Notes: a model not told the origin generated them from the letters alone. A stretch of DNA of 64,000 nucleotides from Mariniphaga sp041686935 (GCA_041686935.1 JAWLCW010000015.1:62001-126000), one strand, 5' to 3'. Positions 26,020 through 36,106 are shown, numbered from the stretch's first letter. Made by a program: numbers and translations.

Positions 26020-27822
26020 TTATTTTTTAACCACAATCTTTTGGGAATATAAATTGCCATTGTTTCCAACAGCTAAAATGTATAATCCCGATTTTAAATC
26101 CGAAATATTTAAGTAAACTTTTTCAGAAGGTATTAAATTCCGATAAAATGATTTATGGAGTTGTCCGGTCAAATCCCATATCTGAAGTATTGTATTTCCA
26201 TTAAAACCTTCGTTTAAGAAAAAGATTTCATCTTTTGCCGGTGAGGGAAACACCTGAAATGATAAATAATCAGGTATTCTTTGAGAAAAAACAGTTCCTG
26301 TTTTAGTCAGTGCATCGAGCATAGCCCGATCAAGTTTATATCCCTGATAGGTTTCGTAACTGCAATCTGTTCTGTTACTGTTGAAAATGCCAAAACTTCC
26401 TGTCAGGTTCCACAATGCCCATCCCATTTCGTTTTCACGGAAAAACCGGCTCAAATCAGTTAAAAAGTCAATGGTTACATTATGAGGGGTTTGATTGTGT
26501 ACACCAAATTCCTGAATCATAATTGGAATTTGATGCTCACGGGCCAACGAAAAATTCCTTCGGTAATCTTCAAACGGAAGTAAATCTTCTCCGTCCTGTG
26601 TTTTCAGGTTTCCGTCTTCATCTATAATATAAGCAGCCTGCATCTTGCCCCAGCTTCCATCCGACAAATAATATGTTTTTGTATTTTCGCTCAGTGAAAT
26701 GGTAATGGAATTAACGGTCATCCAGTCGCCCGAAGCGTTTTCAAAAGTGATGCTTTCCACCGGTTCGGTAAGGGTTACTGAAAAATCTTTGTTAGAAATA
26801 TTCTGGTATCCCCACTGGGTTTCCACAATCTGCGTAAAATCTTTACCCAATTCAGGCCCGCAAACAAATTTCCTGGAATAAATTACCTTATTTCCGGCTT
26901 TTATCCGCAATGTGGATTCAACAGAAACCTGCCTTACATTAACTGTAATTTCGGCTCCTTCAGAAAAACTACCCTGAAAAACCAGCGGACTTTTAAATTC
27001 GCTTTTCCACGGCCCGTAAAGGTAATTTGAAACCCACAACATAGGCCAGTGCGGAACCGGCCAGTCGGATGAACCATTTACCCAACCTGCCTTGTAATGG
27101 GTAAGTTGAAACGGATCGTAACTGTGAAGTGCCTGTGCAACATTTGGTTCATCTTTAAGCGAAAGAATAATATCCCGGGCATAATTCATTCCATCAACAA
27201 AAATCAAACGATCGGGGGATATTTCATGAATGGCACCAATTGCTTTTTTCATAATTTTCACATAGGCCTCTTCCGATACATTGCTGGGTTCGTTTACCAG
27301 GTTAAAACTTAGTTTGTCCGGTGAAACATCTTTATACCGGTTGGCAAATAATTTCCAGTGATTTACAAAAGCAGTCTGCGCAACCGAATCGGTCCATAAA
27401 TCCCGCTGCTGGCTGACCGGAAGGGTGGTTGAATTCACGCAATAACCCGGCGCGCGGTGGAGATTGATACACACGTGTACATCATATTTTATTCCCCATT
27501 CAACGGCTTTATCAATTTTTACCAGTTCCGCTTCAACAAATTTGTCCCAGTTACCATACTGTGTATAAGTCCTGAAATCGAGCGGAAGCCGCACAAAATT
27601 AAATCCCAATTCGTGAATTACAATGAATTCTTTTTCCGAAAAACCGCTGTTACTCCACGACACATCAAATTTACCGAGCAGGTTAAATCCTTTTTGGGCC
27701 GAACAGAATGCAGAAATATCGGCTATTTTTCCTTCATTAACCTGAACTTGAGCCATTGAAACTGTTGAGGAAGTAAAAAACAGCATCAAGACAAACAGAC
27801 AGTATTTTTTCAGTTGGTTCAT
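26020..27822 (-). CDS. GH5-like hydrolase with inserted beta-domain and T9SS tail
   Basis: 600 aa with signal peptide (cleaved near SMAQ). The clan-A barrel starts FCSAQKGFNLLGKFDVSW and ELGFNFVRLPLDF; FNLVNEPS gives the acid/base Glu178. The barrel is interrupted at about residues 268-380 by a beta-rich, CBM-like insert (QGSFSEGAEITVNV to WMTVNSITISL) before IMIQEFGVHNQ supplies the nucleophile Glu438. Residues about 525-600 (FQVFPSPAKDEIFFLNEG to SQKIVVKK) form a type A T9SS C-terminal domain, so it is exported by the type IX system to the surface or medium. It is the only such tail seen in the locus, suggesting it acts first on intact polymer. Substrate unknown. Confidence 0.88.
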   Translation of the reverse strand: MNQLKKYCLFVLMLFFTSSTVSMAQVQVNEGKIADISAFCSAQKGFNLLGKFDVSWSNSGFSEKEFIVIHELGFNFVRLPLDFRTYTQYGNWDKFVEAELVKIDKAVEWGIKYDVHVCINLHRAPGYCVNSTTLPVSQQRDLWTDSVAQTAFVNHWKLFANRYKDVSPDKLSFNLVNEPSNVSEEAYVKIMKKAIGAIHEISPDRLIFVDGMNYARDIILSLKDEPNVAQALHSYDPFQLTHYKAGWVNGSSDWPVPHWPMLWVSNYLYGPWKSEFKSPLVFQGSFSEGAEITVNVRQVSVESTLRIKAGNKVIYSRKFVCGPELGKDFTQIVETQWGYQNISNKDFSVTLTEPVESITFENASGDWMTVNSITISLSENTKTYYLSDGSWGKMQAAYIIDEDGNLKTQDGEDLLPFEDYRRNFSLAREHQIPIMIQEFGVHNQTPHNVTIDFLTDLSRFFRENEMGWALWNLTGSFGIFNSNRTDCSYETYQGYKLDRAMLDALTKTGTVFSQRIPDYLSFQVFPSPAKDEIFFLNEGFNGNTILQIWDLTGQLHKSFYRNLIPSEKVYLNISDLKSGLYILAVGNNGNLYSQKIVVKK

Positions 27823-27866
27823 TACAAAAAATTAAATCCTCTAATTTAAAAATAGACCGGGATTTA

Positions 27867-29270
27867 TCAATTTTTTTTCAGTTTATATAAATATAATTGG
27901 CTGGGTTCAGGCCAGGGCTCGGGCCGGGGCCGATCGCGATTATGCGCCAGAGTTTCCCATTTCAGCATATAACGGATTCCATCTTGTTCGGATTTACCAA
28001 TGTCACCTGCAGTACGTACCTGCAATCCGGGGAAATCGCCTTCCGTTTTTAATGTTTCACCAAAAGGTTCTGGTTTCAGCACTTTTCCCACATTATCGAA
28101 ATTCTTGTCAAGCAGAATGGTTCCGTTTCCGTATTTTACATGCCAGTAGCTGAATTCATAAAATCCGTCGTCGCGCGGTTTAAAATCTCTCAGGTAAACT
28201 TCGAAAATAATACTTCCCCTGCCCGAAAACTCCCAACGGTAATCCCAGTCGGTAATTTGTTTTGAAACCCATTTCTTTCCATCCAGTTGAGCCACAAAAA
28301 GCTGCAGGTTACCGTCGTCGCCGTACTTGTGGTAAATAAAAACCGGTTTGTTGTTTTCATCGAGGCAAAGCCGGGCAGCCAGGTTGATGATTCCACCTCC
28401 GGGAGGTACCGGATCCACAATCAACGATTTGTTTTCGATGGTAGCCGGCAATTCAACCGGTTCGCCAAAAGCGTTGAACCAGTTTTTCAGGTCGGGACTT
28501 TTCATGTACGATAAATCATGGTTTGTTTCGCAATCAGGCGTATCGCGCCAAACCCAATACACGTGGTACCAGTCGTCTTTCATTAATGTTGGCTGCGACT
28601 GGTAAGCATTCATCAGTCCCTGACCGTCGGTGAGCGGAGCATCGAGCAGCCTGCTCCAGGTTTTGGTTTCGGTACTGTAAATGTTGTAAATCTCATTGCC
28701 CGATCCACTGCTGCCGTCGCGGTAATGAAATATGAGTTCACCGTTTCTGTCGTTCATAAACTTGGGATAGGTGGCCCTTTTTTCATCGGTTCCCACCATT
28801 TCCATTTCCTGTTCCAAAGTGGAAATGTCATTTGGAAGGGTACTTCTGAAATAGGTTATCGGATGTACGTGCATATTCCCCGAAAGATGAATGTATCCTT
28901 CCTTGTCGATTCCGAGCGTAACCGAGTTGTGGCTGTCCCACCCCAAAACCGTTGTAGTGCCGCCATGTGTTTCGCGCGAAGTAGCCGGCATAATGTGTAA
29001 ACGGAATTCCGGGTCGCTCAGATTGCGTTGCCCGACTACCATATTCCGGTTGGCGTTGTAATAAGCAATGTATTGCCTTTCTCCGTGTGTGAGAAGGCAA
29101 AAACCCACAGGGTGTCCGGCCCAAACAGTATCTATTTTTATGGTTTGAACGATGGTTTCGGTATTCCCGGTTTCATCTATAACAACCGGCTCTTGTGGTC
29201 CCGATTGAGAACAGGCTGTTAAATATCCAATGGCCAACACATAAAATAAAATGTACTTCATTGTTTTCAT
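27867..29270 (-). CDS. BNR_4 beta-propeller lipoprotein, ulvan-lyase-like (PL24/PL25 type)
   Basis: 467 aa from ATG 29270; the longer frame starts 15 codons upstream but lacks a signal. Lipoprotein signal YLTAC (Cys20). Seven-bladed propeller pattern with GWDSHNSVTLGIDKEGYIHL and NMHVHPITYFRSTLP, matching the catalytic His region (DSHN, then a second His near the Arg) described for PL24/PL25 ulvan lyases; further segments are GELIFHYRDGSSGSG, YVYWVWRDTPDCETNHDLSY-like strands and KPVFIYHKYGDDGN. It would cut rhamnose-uronate bonds. It differs strongly from the BNR_4 protein at 20844-22238, so the two may have different specificities. Confidence 0.8.
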   Translation of the reverse strand: MKTMKYILFYVLAIGYLTACSQSGPQEPVVIDETGNTETIVQTIKIDTVWAGHPVGFCLLTHGERQYIAYYNANRNMVVGQRNLSDPEFRLHIMPATSRETHGGTTTVLGWDSHNSVTLGIDKEGYIHLSGNMHVHPITYFRSTLPNDISTLEQEMEMVGTDEKRATYPKFMNDRNGELIFHYRDGSSGSGNEIYNIYSTETKTWSRLLDAPLTDGQGLMNAYQSQPTLMKDDWYHVYWVWRDTPDCETNHDLSYMKSPDLKNWFNAFGEPVELPATIENKSLIVDPVPPGGGIINLAARLCLDENNKPVFIYHKYGDDGNLQLFVAQLDGKKWVSKQITDWDYRWEFSGRGSIIFEVYLRDFKPRDDGFYEFSYWHVKYGNGTILLDKNFDNVGKVLKPEPFGETLKTEGDFPGLQVRTAGDIGKSEQDGIRYMLKWETLAHNRDRPRPEPWPEPSQLYLYKLKKN

Positions 29271-29333
29271 TTTAAAAAGTTTTTTTCCAAAACAAAACGC
29301 TGACAGGTCCGGCAACTGCCGGACGCTGTCAGG

Positions 29334-30557
29334 TTACAATTCAGATTCAACGAGCAATCTCCAGTCGTTTTTTACTCGTTCGTAAAAAGTATTTTTCCAT
29401 AAATTATTATAGGTTTCATTTTCGTAAATCCGGGCTGCCCGGCGAACCAGTAAACCCAAATTATTTTCTGTTCTTTCCCAGTTTGAAATTTCTTCGTAGG
29501 GCCAGTCCTGCTCCCGGCCAATATACCCGATTAAATAATCAAGGGCCGTTTGAAGCGAAGCGTCTTTGGGATTGACGTAATTAAAAATATCTATGCCCAC
29601 ATTCAATCCGATTTCACCGGCATCGAAAAAATTGCGGAGATTGCTTACCGAATAACCAAAGGCCCTGGTCCGAATCAACTCGTGTGGCTGACTTCCATCG
29701 GCTTCAATCATCGGATCAATCCGGCGATGCGTCATTTCTCCCACTTTTTGCCTCACATAATCGTCTTTTCCAAGGAAATATGCAATACCACATGCCTGCA
29801 CATCGTAAGCCACCGAATGATTGTTCCGGTAATTATCTTCTTCTTTACCAAACTCACTTGTGGTAAGCCAATGAAAATATTCTTCAAACCAGTTTCTTAA
29901 TCCTGTTCTTTCATCTTCGGTTAAGACTCCTGAAGTTTCGAGCAGTGCAATGGCATCCACCAACACTGCAAATGATCGGCCATCAATAATTCCGATAAAC
30001 CGGCCTTCGGTAATTCCCGGAATAGCCTGCCCATAATTCAGATGAGGATTCATGAGCGTTTCAGGATTTAAAAACCAAGCCCTTAACAGTTCTGCCGCCT
30101 TTTCAGCATATTCCGTTTTTTCAGCAAAAAACCAGGCAAGAGATAAAGTTCGCAAACCATTTATCATTTTCCCCAGTTGCGGACTGTCCAGGTTATCCCG
30201 TTCGGGATTGACTTCCCCATCGCGGCGGATGTAGGGCAATCCGTCCGGTTTTTCAGGGTCGGGCCACCAGTAGGGCCCCATACTCATATAATCGTTTTTG
30301 GAACCACTGGGAGGAACCAAATTTTTGAATGTAACCGAATAAACACCGACTTCTAGGGCTTTATCCGCATCTTTTATTAATTGATTAAAAGCAGGAAGAA
30401 ATATCTTTTCTCCGTTTTTTAGATCACCTTTTACCTGTTCCATCCAGGAATAATCCCAGCCACCGAGTCGAACGCCAGAAATTTCAGCTTTTTTGCTGTT
30501 GCAGGCGAAAACCGCTAAAGTGAACGCAATCGCAAACAGGAGCACTTTTGTTCTCAT
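29334..30557 (-). CDS. Alginate-lyase-superfamily lipoprotein, second copy
   Basis: 407 aa with lipoprotein signal AVFAC (Cys19). Paralogue of the gene at 2397-3590: it shares the MGPYWWPDPEKPDGLPYIRR region, LRTLSLAWFFAEKTE, HLNYGQAIPGITEGRFIG, and NNHSVAYDVQACGIAYFLG where the other has NNHATCWVMQVGAFARLTG. The toroid fold and the NNH signature suggest a uronate lyase active outside the cytoplasm. It starts 3 nt after the stop of the upstream GH88 gene, so translation is probably coupled. Whether it cuts alginate or a rhamnose-uronate polymer cannot be told from sequence. Confidence 0.8.
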   Translation of the reverse strand: MRTKVLLFAIAFTLAVFACNSKKAEISGVRLGGWDYSWMEQVKGDLKNGEKIFLPAFNQLIKDADKALEVGVYSVTFKNLVPPSGSKNDYMSMGPYWWPDPEKPDGLPYIRRDGEVNPERDNLDSPQLGKMINGLRTLSLAWFFAEKTEYAEKAAELLRAWFLNPETLMNPHLNYGQAIPGITEGRFIGIIDGRSFAVLVDAIALLETSGVLTEDERTGLRNWFEEYFHWLTTSEFGKEEDNYRNNHSVAYDVQACGIAYFLGKDDYVRQKVGEMTHRRIDPMIEADGSQPHELIRTRAFGYSVSNLRNFFDAGEIGLNVGIDIFNYVNPKDASLQTALDYLIGYIGREQDWPYEEISNWERTENNLGLLVRRAARIYENETYNNLWKNTFYERVKNDWRLLVESEL

Positions 30558-30560
30558 TTT

Positions 30561-31751
30561 TCACCAGCCTTTTAACGTTTTGTATCTGAGCAAGGCCTCC
30601 ACAAAATAGTAATCGGCATAGGTTAATGGAACGTCCACTTCACTTTTGGCAGGTAAATGTCCGACACTTCTTTTCAAAACAAAAAAGCCGTTGGAACCGG
30701 GTTCGGCCAGGTATTCGGGCGATGCCAGCGCAGTAAGCTGTTTTTCGGCCACCGACAGGTATTTTTGGCTAAGGTTGCCTTCAGTCTGGGTACTTAATTC
30801 AATAAGCGCCGATGCCATGATGGCTCCTGCCGAAGCATCCCTCAATGCACCCGGTATCTCCGGCGCCAGGTAATCCCAGTATGGTATTCCGTCTTCCGGC
30901 ATATTTGGATGGTCAATCATCAGGTTGGCAATGGCAATGGCCTGGTCGAGAAACCGTTGCAGTTTAGTTTCGCGGTACATCACTACATAACCGTATAACC
31001 CCCAGGCATTTCCTCTTGCCCAAACGGATTCATCAGAATGCCCCTGGTGCGTTTGTTTTATATGTGGCAAGCCTGTCAGGGTATCGTAGGAAACTACATG
31101 GTATGAGCTGTGATCAGGCCGGTAATGGTGTTCCAGGGTTTTATCGGAATGTGAAACCGCTACATCCTGAAAAACCTCATCTCCGGTATTATGGAAATTC
31201 CACATCAGCAATTCCAGATTCATCATATTGTCGATTATAACCGGGTACTGCCAGATTTGCTGGTTAAAATCCCATGATTTGATAACTCCCAAATCGGGGT
31301 TGTATCTTTCCAAAGCACTCCTTCCTGCCACTTTTAAAACCTCGTGGTAATCGTCGCGGCCAGTAAGCCGGTAACCGTTGCCAAAGCTGCAGTATATCTG
31401 AAATCCGATATCGTGATCATACGTATTGTACTTTTCCTTCTCTACCCGTGCCGAATATTTTTCAGCCCATGTCCGGTGCCCTGCATCGCCGGTATATTCA
31501 TACAGATACCACAACACACCGGGGAAAAATCCGCTGCACCACCATTTGGAATCAGACGTAATAATTTCATCCTTTTCTATCACATACGATCTTGGCAACC
31601 TTCCTTCCTTATCGTCTAAATACTCAGCCATTGCCACAGCCTGCTGTTCAACGACATCAAAACTTTTTGAAATGACTTCCTGCATTGGGTCGGCCTTTGT
31701 GCAAGACACAACCACCATAAATAATACAAAAAAATAGATTAGATTTCTCAT
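30561..31751 (-). CDS. Unsaturated glucuronyl hydrolase, GH88, lipoprotein
   Basis: 396 aa from ATG 31751, chosen because it directly precedes the signal sequence; in-frame ATGs at 31760 and 31778 exist. Lipoprotein signal VVVSC (Cys17). Catalytic aspartates: YDHDIGFQ (Asp114) and VIIDNMMNLELLMW (Asp174); also CSFGNGYRLTG, ARGNAWGLYGYVVMY and YWDYLAPEIPGALRDASAGA. It removes the unsaturated uronate after lyase action. Unlike the other GH88 of the locus it is membrane-anchored, so the pair may work at different sites or on different linkages. Neighbouring genes are 3 nt and about 30 nt away. Confidence 0.93.
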   Translation of the reverse strand: MRNLIYFFVLFMVVVSCTKADPMQEVISKSFDVVEQQAVAMAEYLDDKEGRLPRSYVIEKDEIITSDSKWWCSGFFPGVLWYLYEYTGDAGHRTWAEKYSARVEKEKYNTYDHDIGFQIYCSFGNGYRLTGRDDYHEVLKVAGRSALERYNPDLGVIKSWDFNQQIWQYPVIIDNMMNLELLMWNFHNTGDEVFQDVAVSHSDKTLEHHYRPDHSSYHVVSYDTLTGLPHIKQTHQGHSDESVWARGNAWGLYGYVVMYRETKLQRFLDQAIAIANLMIDHPNMPEDGIPYWDYLAPEIPGALRDASAGAIMASALIELSTQTEGNLSQKYLSVAEKQLTALASPEYLAEPGSNGFFVLKRSVGHLPAKSEVDVPLTYADYYFVEALLRYKTLKGW

Positions 31752-31780
31752 AATAAACATATTATAACGATTTAACAATT

Positions 31781-33667
31781 TTACCAGTTTTCCAGTGATT
31801 TATTTATTGCACCAACATCCTCCGATGAAAAGGGTATCAATGAAACCTGTAATACAACTTCCTTATCTGAATCAAGTCCGGTTTCAAATCCTACCAGTAT
31901 CGTTCCCGGATTAGGAGCATCATAATTAGTTGTGGGCTGCGAACTCCAGGTGGTTAATTTCACATTTTCCGGCGCATCAACTCTTAATGTCAGTTGTTTA
32001 CCATCTTTAACAAGGGTGGCAGTGTTTTTCCCTGAAATCTCTACCTCGGCTCCGGTGAGCATTTGCCAGCGAACATTTGCATTTTGCGAACCCGTTTTCA
32101 GTTCATCTCTTATAACAACATAATTCCCGTCAACAATAGCAGCACCTCTTAAAGCCTGCGCAAGTTGTCCTTCATAAACGGTTGACATATCGGTAACTGC
32201 AAACATAAAATCCGGATTATCACCATGCTTCTCCATACGGGCATATCCTTTGACACGCTGAAGCTCTCCATTAACGGTAAGCGTATTATGAATATAATTA
32301 TTTAGCCGGAGTATCGTCCAGCGTTCTGCATCCTGGCTGGTGCCAAATATTGACATACCAATTGATTCCAGAGATTCATAACTTTGGCTTCCCATATCAA
32401 TCGCCCATCTTACTCCGTCAGCTTCCATAATAAAAGACCCAATATCCATGTGTCCGTGGTTAACCGAAGGTGAACCCCCCTTGAATCCAAGGTAAATTGC
32501 ATCCGGATTGGTCCAGGAGGTGCGTGAAATCATCAGTGGCATCTTTCCCTGTCCCACAAATTGTTTTGCCTTTGGTTCTGTAATATCTTCCATCCGTATA
32601 TTCTTGCCCCAAATCATAATGGCGGGCAAGATACGATTTCCGGTAAAACGGGAATAATTATTCCGGCCAAGGTATTGTTTCTCTACCCACAATAGGGACG
32701 GATCGCTATTTTTTTGCGCAAACCAGAACATAGCCGGACTCAAGCTTCCTCCACCACCGGCATCGCCCCAATTGTAACTGGCGCCGGTAACACCCACCAT
32801 AAATTTCAAAAAAGTTCCGGTTTTCAGGTATCCCGGATGATTGCTATAATCGAACAAGCCCGGAATAGTTTTATCCAGGACACTAGTAAGCAAAACGTTA
32901 AATGAAGTTCCATAATTCCAATATCCGTATCCTTCAGGATAAGCGCCATCTGGTTCATAATCCTCCATTGGCAGATGAATGGTTTCCATAGCGCGATCGA
33001 TTACCTGCTTTGCAATTTCGGGATAATCTTCCATTATTGCCAATCCACCGAACACCATCCCTGCATTACAAACCTGATTCCAGTTGTGAGTGGCTGAAAG
33101 AAACCAGTTATACTCTGAATCAAAAGAAGGTTCAATTCCTTTTTTTAATATCGCTTCTTTGATAATTTCTTTTGATTCTTTTTTCAACCCGCTAAAGAGC
33201 CAGTCATAGCCAATAGCCATCCCCATTGTCATTTCTGCAACATCGAGAAAATGGGAAGGATTCCAGTCGCTAAAATCAGCAATGGCCAGCATTTCACTTT
33301 CCGCCTTAATCAGGTATTCTTCCTGTCCAGTCATCCTGTAAGCATAGGAAAGATAAAAAACCCGGCGAAGCAGTTCCCGTGATACGGATAACAGACGACG
33401 ACCTGTCATTTCCCTTTCCAGCAGGGGCTCCCCGATTATCTTACTGCATTCATCTAAAATTGCATGATGCATTTTTCTCCAGGTGGCATCTTCCTGTACA
33501 ATTTTCTTAATCTGTTCTTCTTCACCATCGAAAAGTAAAATCCTGGGATGTTTTATGTTTTCAGGATCACTACCTGACGTATCTGGCTTATTGCATGCTA
33601 TTCCTAAAAAAAGAACAAGAACAGCAAGTGCAGAAATGAAACTATGTTTGTTATTTAATTGAAACAT
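31781..33667 (-). CDS. Heparinase II/III-family lyase lipoprotein with intact HGHMD
   Basis: 628 aa with lipobox LGIAC (Cys25). N-terminal toroid: KHPRILLFDGEEEQIKKI, TGRRLLSVSRELLRRVFYLS, DWNPSHFLDVAEMTMGMAIG, THNWNQVCNAGMVFGG and YPEGYGYWNYGTSF. The beta-domain has VNHGHMDIGSFIMEADGVRW, where HGHMD supplies the presumed catalytic and metal-binding histidines of heparinase II-like enzymes. It is the most canonical of a three-member paralogue set with 38256-40163 and 40416-42311. It should act as a beta-eliminating lyase on uronate-containing oligosaccharides. It lies 10 nt downstream of the PL8-like gene. Confidence 0.87.
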   Translation of the reverse strand: MFQLNNKHSFISALAVLVLFLGIACNKPDTSGSDPENIKHPRILLFDGEEEQIKKIVQEDATWRKMHHAILDECSKIIGEPLLEREMTGRRLLSVSRELLRRVFYLSYAYRMTGQEEYLIKAESEMLAIADFSDWNPSHFLDVAEMTMGMAIGYDWLFSGLKKESKEIIKEAILKKGIEPSFDSEYNWFLSATHNWNQVCNAGMVFGGLAIMEDYPEIAKQVIDRAMETIHLPMEDYEPDGAYPEGYGYWNYGTSFNVLLTSVLDKTIPGLFDYSNHPGYLKTGTFLKFMVGVTGASYNWGDAGGGGSLSPAMFWFAQKNSDPSLLWVEKQYLGRNNYSRFTGNRILPAIMIWGKNIRMEDITEPKAKQFVGQGKMPLMISRTSWTNPDAIYLGFKGGSPSVNHGHMDIGSFIMEADGVRWAIDMGSQSYESLESIGMSIFGTSQDAERWTILRLNNYIHNTLTVNGELQRVKGYARMEKHGDNPDFMFAVTDMSTVYEGQLAQALRGAAIVDGNYVVIRDELKTGSQNANVRWQMLTGAEVEISGKNTATLVKDGKQLTLRVDAPENVKLTTWSSQPTTNYDAPNPGTILVGFETGLDSDKEVVLQVSLIPFSSEDVGAINKSLENW

Positions 33668-33677
33668 AATCTATAAT

Positions 33678-35897
33678 TTATAATTGAATGGTTACACTGT
33701 CTCCTGCATAATTATCCTGTGGCAACTCAATGGAAATATGTGTTGTACCTTTACCTGCTTTCCAAACGGTGCTGAAATTTTCTCCGCTTTTTTCAATTTT
33801 TACTGATACAGAGAGATTGAACCTGGTCAGCTCGCGATTGGGATCAGCCACTGAAATTTCGGTAATTTGTCCGTTATTCATTTTCAGCATCACGATTCCC
33901 GGATTATCACTTACAAGTTTCAGATTTTCAGTTATTTCCACTTTCCCGCCCTTGTAAAAAACAGCCTGGCATACGCCCAGCTTGGTATTTACAGCAGCCT
34001 GCAGTTCATAAGTATTTGCAAGAACGGCAATGTTGTTTTTTGAACTGTTTTGTTCCATTTTTTCCAGCGAAGTTGCCGGAACCACAATGTATTGATACGC
34101 TTCATCCGACGGCCGGTTACCGTGATCAATCCATAGTTTAAATACATCCATTTTAACTTCCTCCCTGGAAGTTGTACTTTGTTTGCTGATATCCCACCAC
34201 GAGCCGGTCACGCTGTTGTTCATTAATTCTACTGTTGCCGGTTCAGGAAAAACGTACCCGATTCCATCGTGAAAAATCCAATCCACCTTTTCAAACTGTT
34301 TTTCACCTCTTGCAATTACCGACTTTTGTTTTCCTGCTGAAAGGGCAACATCGCCCCGAAGCAAACTCTGATTCAGTGTTGTAGCCACCGGTAGCTGCTG
34401 TTTGCAGGAAATTCCTGCCCCAAGGCACACGTATTCTTCATCGAAAAAGAACCACGATTTCCGTGCAATCAGCGGATCGTGCGGACTTTTAAAATCGAAA
34501 GCAACTGCTCCGTAAATTCCATCGGTAACAGCACCCACAAAATCGGTTTGCCCGAGTTTCTGAATCTGGTTCGGAGCCGGTAAATTTTCTTTTTGCATGA
34601 TGGTTGCTCCCGGCACTTTTTGGTAATCAAATACCGGAAAAATATCGTAATATTCATCGCCGGTACGCGAAATATGATTGGCTCCGTCGCCGCGGTGATG
34701 GTTAAGCAATCCTTCGCTGTTGTATGGTTCTTCCATATTATGGGTTCGGGTGGAATACATCCTCACTGAAGTAAACCAGTCGGGCCGCTGGTACGAAAAA
34801 TGTTCCGTATTCCAGAAAAAAGTGGCGTGTGAAACAGTGGGTTTGATTCCTTTATTCCGGACATCGGCAATTTCCTGCAATTCGTTTTTCCGGTAATTGG
34901 TAGTTAACAGTAAATTCTCTGCCGTTCCGGCATTGTATGGCCGCATGGTGCCCGGGCGGCTGATACTGCGGTTTTTAGCACCTACATCCGGGAATTTACC
35001 AAAAACAGAGGTCTTGCAAATTCCGTCAAGGAAATAATCAACCAGATGTTCCAGCCTATCCTCTGCAAATTTATATTTGGTACCTGCAGTGTAAACGGCC
35101 CATTCTACGAATGCATCGGCATACCCAATTCCGTAAGAAAGGGTGTTGTTTACGCCATCAGCGCGGTGATGAAAACTGTTTCCGTACTGAATGCCGCGTC
35201 CGCCGGCAGTTCGGTTGGCAAATCCGCTAACATGAAGCCGATAGGTATAGCCAAACTTTCTCCCAATCCACTCTACGTATTTTATTTCATTTTCAATCAC
35301 TTTTACCACCTCGTCAAAGGTTTGGTTATCGCCAAGGAATAACATGTTTTTGGCCTGGATTCCCGCAATTTTGATGCGGTCGCCACCCGGACGCGCGCCT
35401 GGCGCATCGATGTGTGCCCTGCCGATGATTGGTTGAGCTTTTTCCACCAAATCCTTCGGCAGTTCATCGCCAACAAGCAGCATTAAATGAACCAGGTTGT
35501 TGGGAGTGCCAATTTGGTTGTGCCACCAGTTGTCGCAGATGTAATCGTTTTCCACCCAGTTTTTTAACGCCAGTTCAATGGCATTTTTCACTTTTTTGTT
35601 TTTGTGAAATTTCGATGATTTGGTATTGAAAGCCCTTGCCAGCGTAACCATATTGGCCGAATGCCGGCTGTGCTGAAATCCTTCGCGTGAAACATCTTCG
35701 TAATTAATGTCTGGCCAGGTGCCGTTTTGCTGAATTGTATTCACCAGCGATTGGATAGCTTCATCGTTTACAGAAGATTCCAGTAACGTTTGCAACACCC
35801 GTTTTTTTATTACGTCAAAATCGGAAGGATCAGCAAATACGTTATGGAGTAAACCAAACAGCAAAAAGCTTAAAATCAGTGTTTTTTGTTTGTTCAT
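33678..35897 (-). CDS. PL8-family polysaccharide lyase
   Basis: 739 aa with signal peptide (cleaved after VFA, residue 22). The toroid domain contains CDNWWHNQIGTPNNL (Trp124/Trp125 of the PL8 cleft), RPGGDRIKIAG, SFHHRADGVNNTLSYGIGY (His243/His244 and the Tyr pair 255/259, among which lie the catalytic His and Tyr) and SRPGTMRPYN; the super-sandwich domain has NHHRGDGANHISRTGDEYYD and FPVFDYQKVPGATIM. PL8 includes hyaluronate, chondroitin, xanthan and some alginate lyases; which substrate this one uses is unknown, but the sulfated uronate context fits. The gene precedes the HGHMD lyase by 10 nt and follows a 325-nt repeat-rich gap. Confidence 0.9.
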   Translation of the reverse strand: MNKQKTLILSFLLFGLLHNVFADPSDFDVIKKRVLQTLLESSVNDEAIQSLVNTIQQNGTWPDINYEDVSREGFQHSRHSANMVTLARAFNTKSSKFHKNKKVKNAIELALKNWVENDYICDNWWHNQIGTPNNLVHLMLLVGDELPKDLVEKAQPIIGRAHIDAPGARPGGDRIKIAGIQAKNMLFLGDNQTFDEVVKVIENEIKYVEWIGRKFGYTYRLHVSGFANRTAGGRGIQYGNSFHHRADGVNNTLSYGIGYADAFVEWAVYTAGTKYKFAEDRLEHLVDYFLDGICKTSVFGKFPDVGAKNRSISRPGTMRPYNAGTAENLLLTTNYRKNELQEIADVRNKGIKPTVSHATFFWNTEHFSYQRPDWFTSVRMYSTRTHNMEEPYNSEGLLNHHRGDGANHISRTGDEYYDIFPVFDYQKVPGATIMQKENLPAPNQIQKLGQTDFVGAVTDGIYGAVAFDFKSPHDPLIARKSWFFFDEEYVCLGAGISCKQQLPVATTLNQSLLRGDVALSAGKQKSVIARGEKQFEKVDWIFHDGIGYVFPEPATVELMNNSVTGSWWDISKQSTTSREEVKMDVFKLWIDHGNRPSDEAYQYIVVPATSLEKMEQNSSKNNIAVLANTYELQAAVNTKLGVCQAVFYKGGKVEITENLKLVSDNPGIVMLKMNNGQITEISVADPNRELTRFNLSVSVKIEKSGENFSTVWKAGKGTTHISIELPQDNYAGDSVTIQL

Positions 35898-35974
35898 TAT
35901 ATCAGATTTTTTGATTTAAATTTCTTAAAAAACTATTAATGGCTTAAGCCGTATTTTCCTATCTTATTCATAAC

Positions 35975-36000
35975 CACCGGGCTGAAGCCGCGGTGTAAAA
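35975..36000 (+). repeat. REP-like palindrome
   Basis: Canonical element: arms CACCG/CGGTG and GGCT/AGCC around a GA loop, followed by TAAAA. A degenerate second copy lies at 36027-36050. Confidence 0.8.
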
Positions 36001-36106
36001 ACTTACAACAATTCAATTTATAATTTCCGCGTTGAAGTCCTGCTGCAAAACTCTCTTTTTCTTTTTTGCGCCATGCGACTTCGGTCTTCCGACTTACAGG
36101 TATTTT

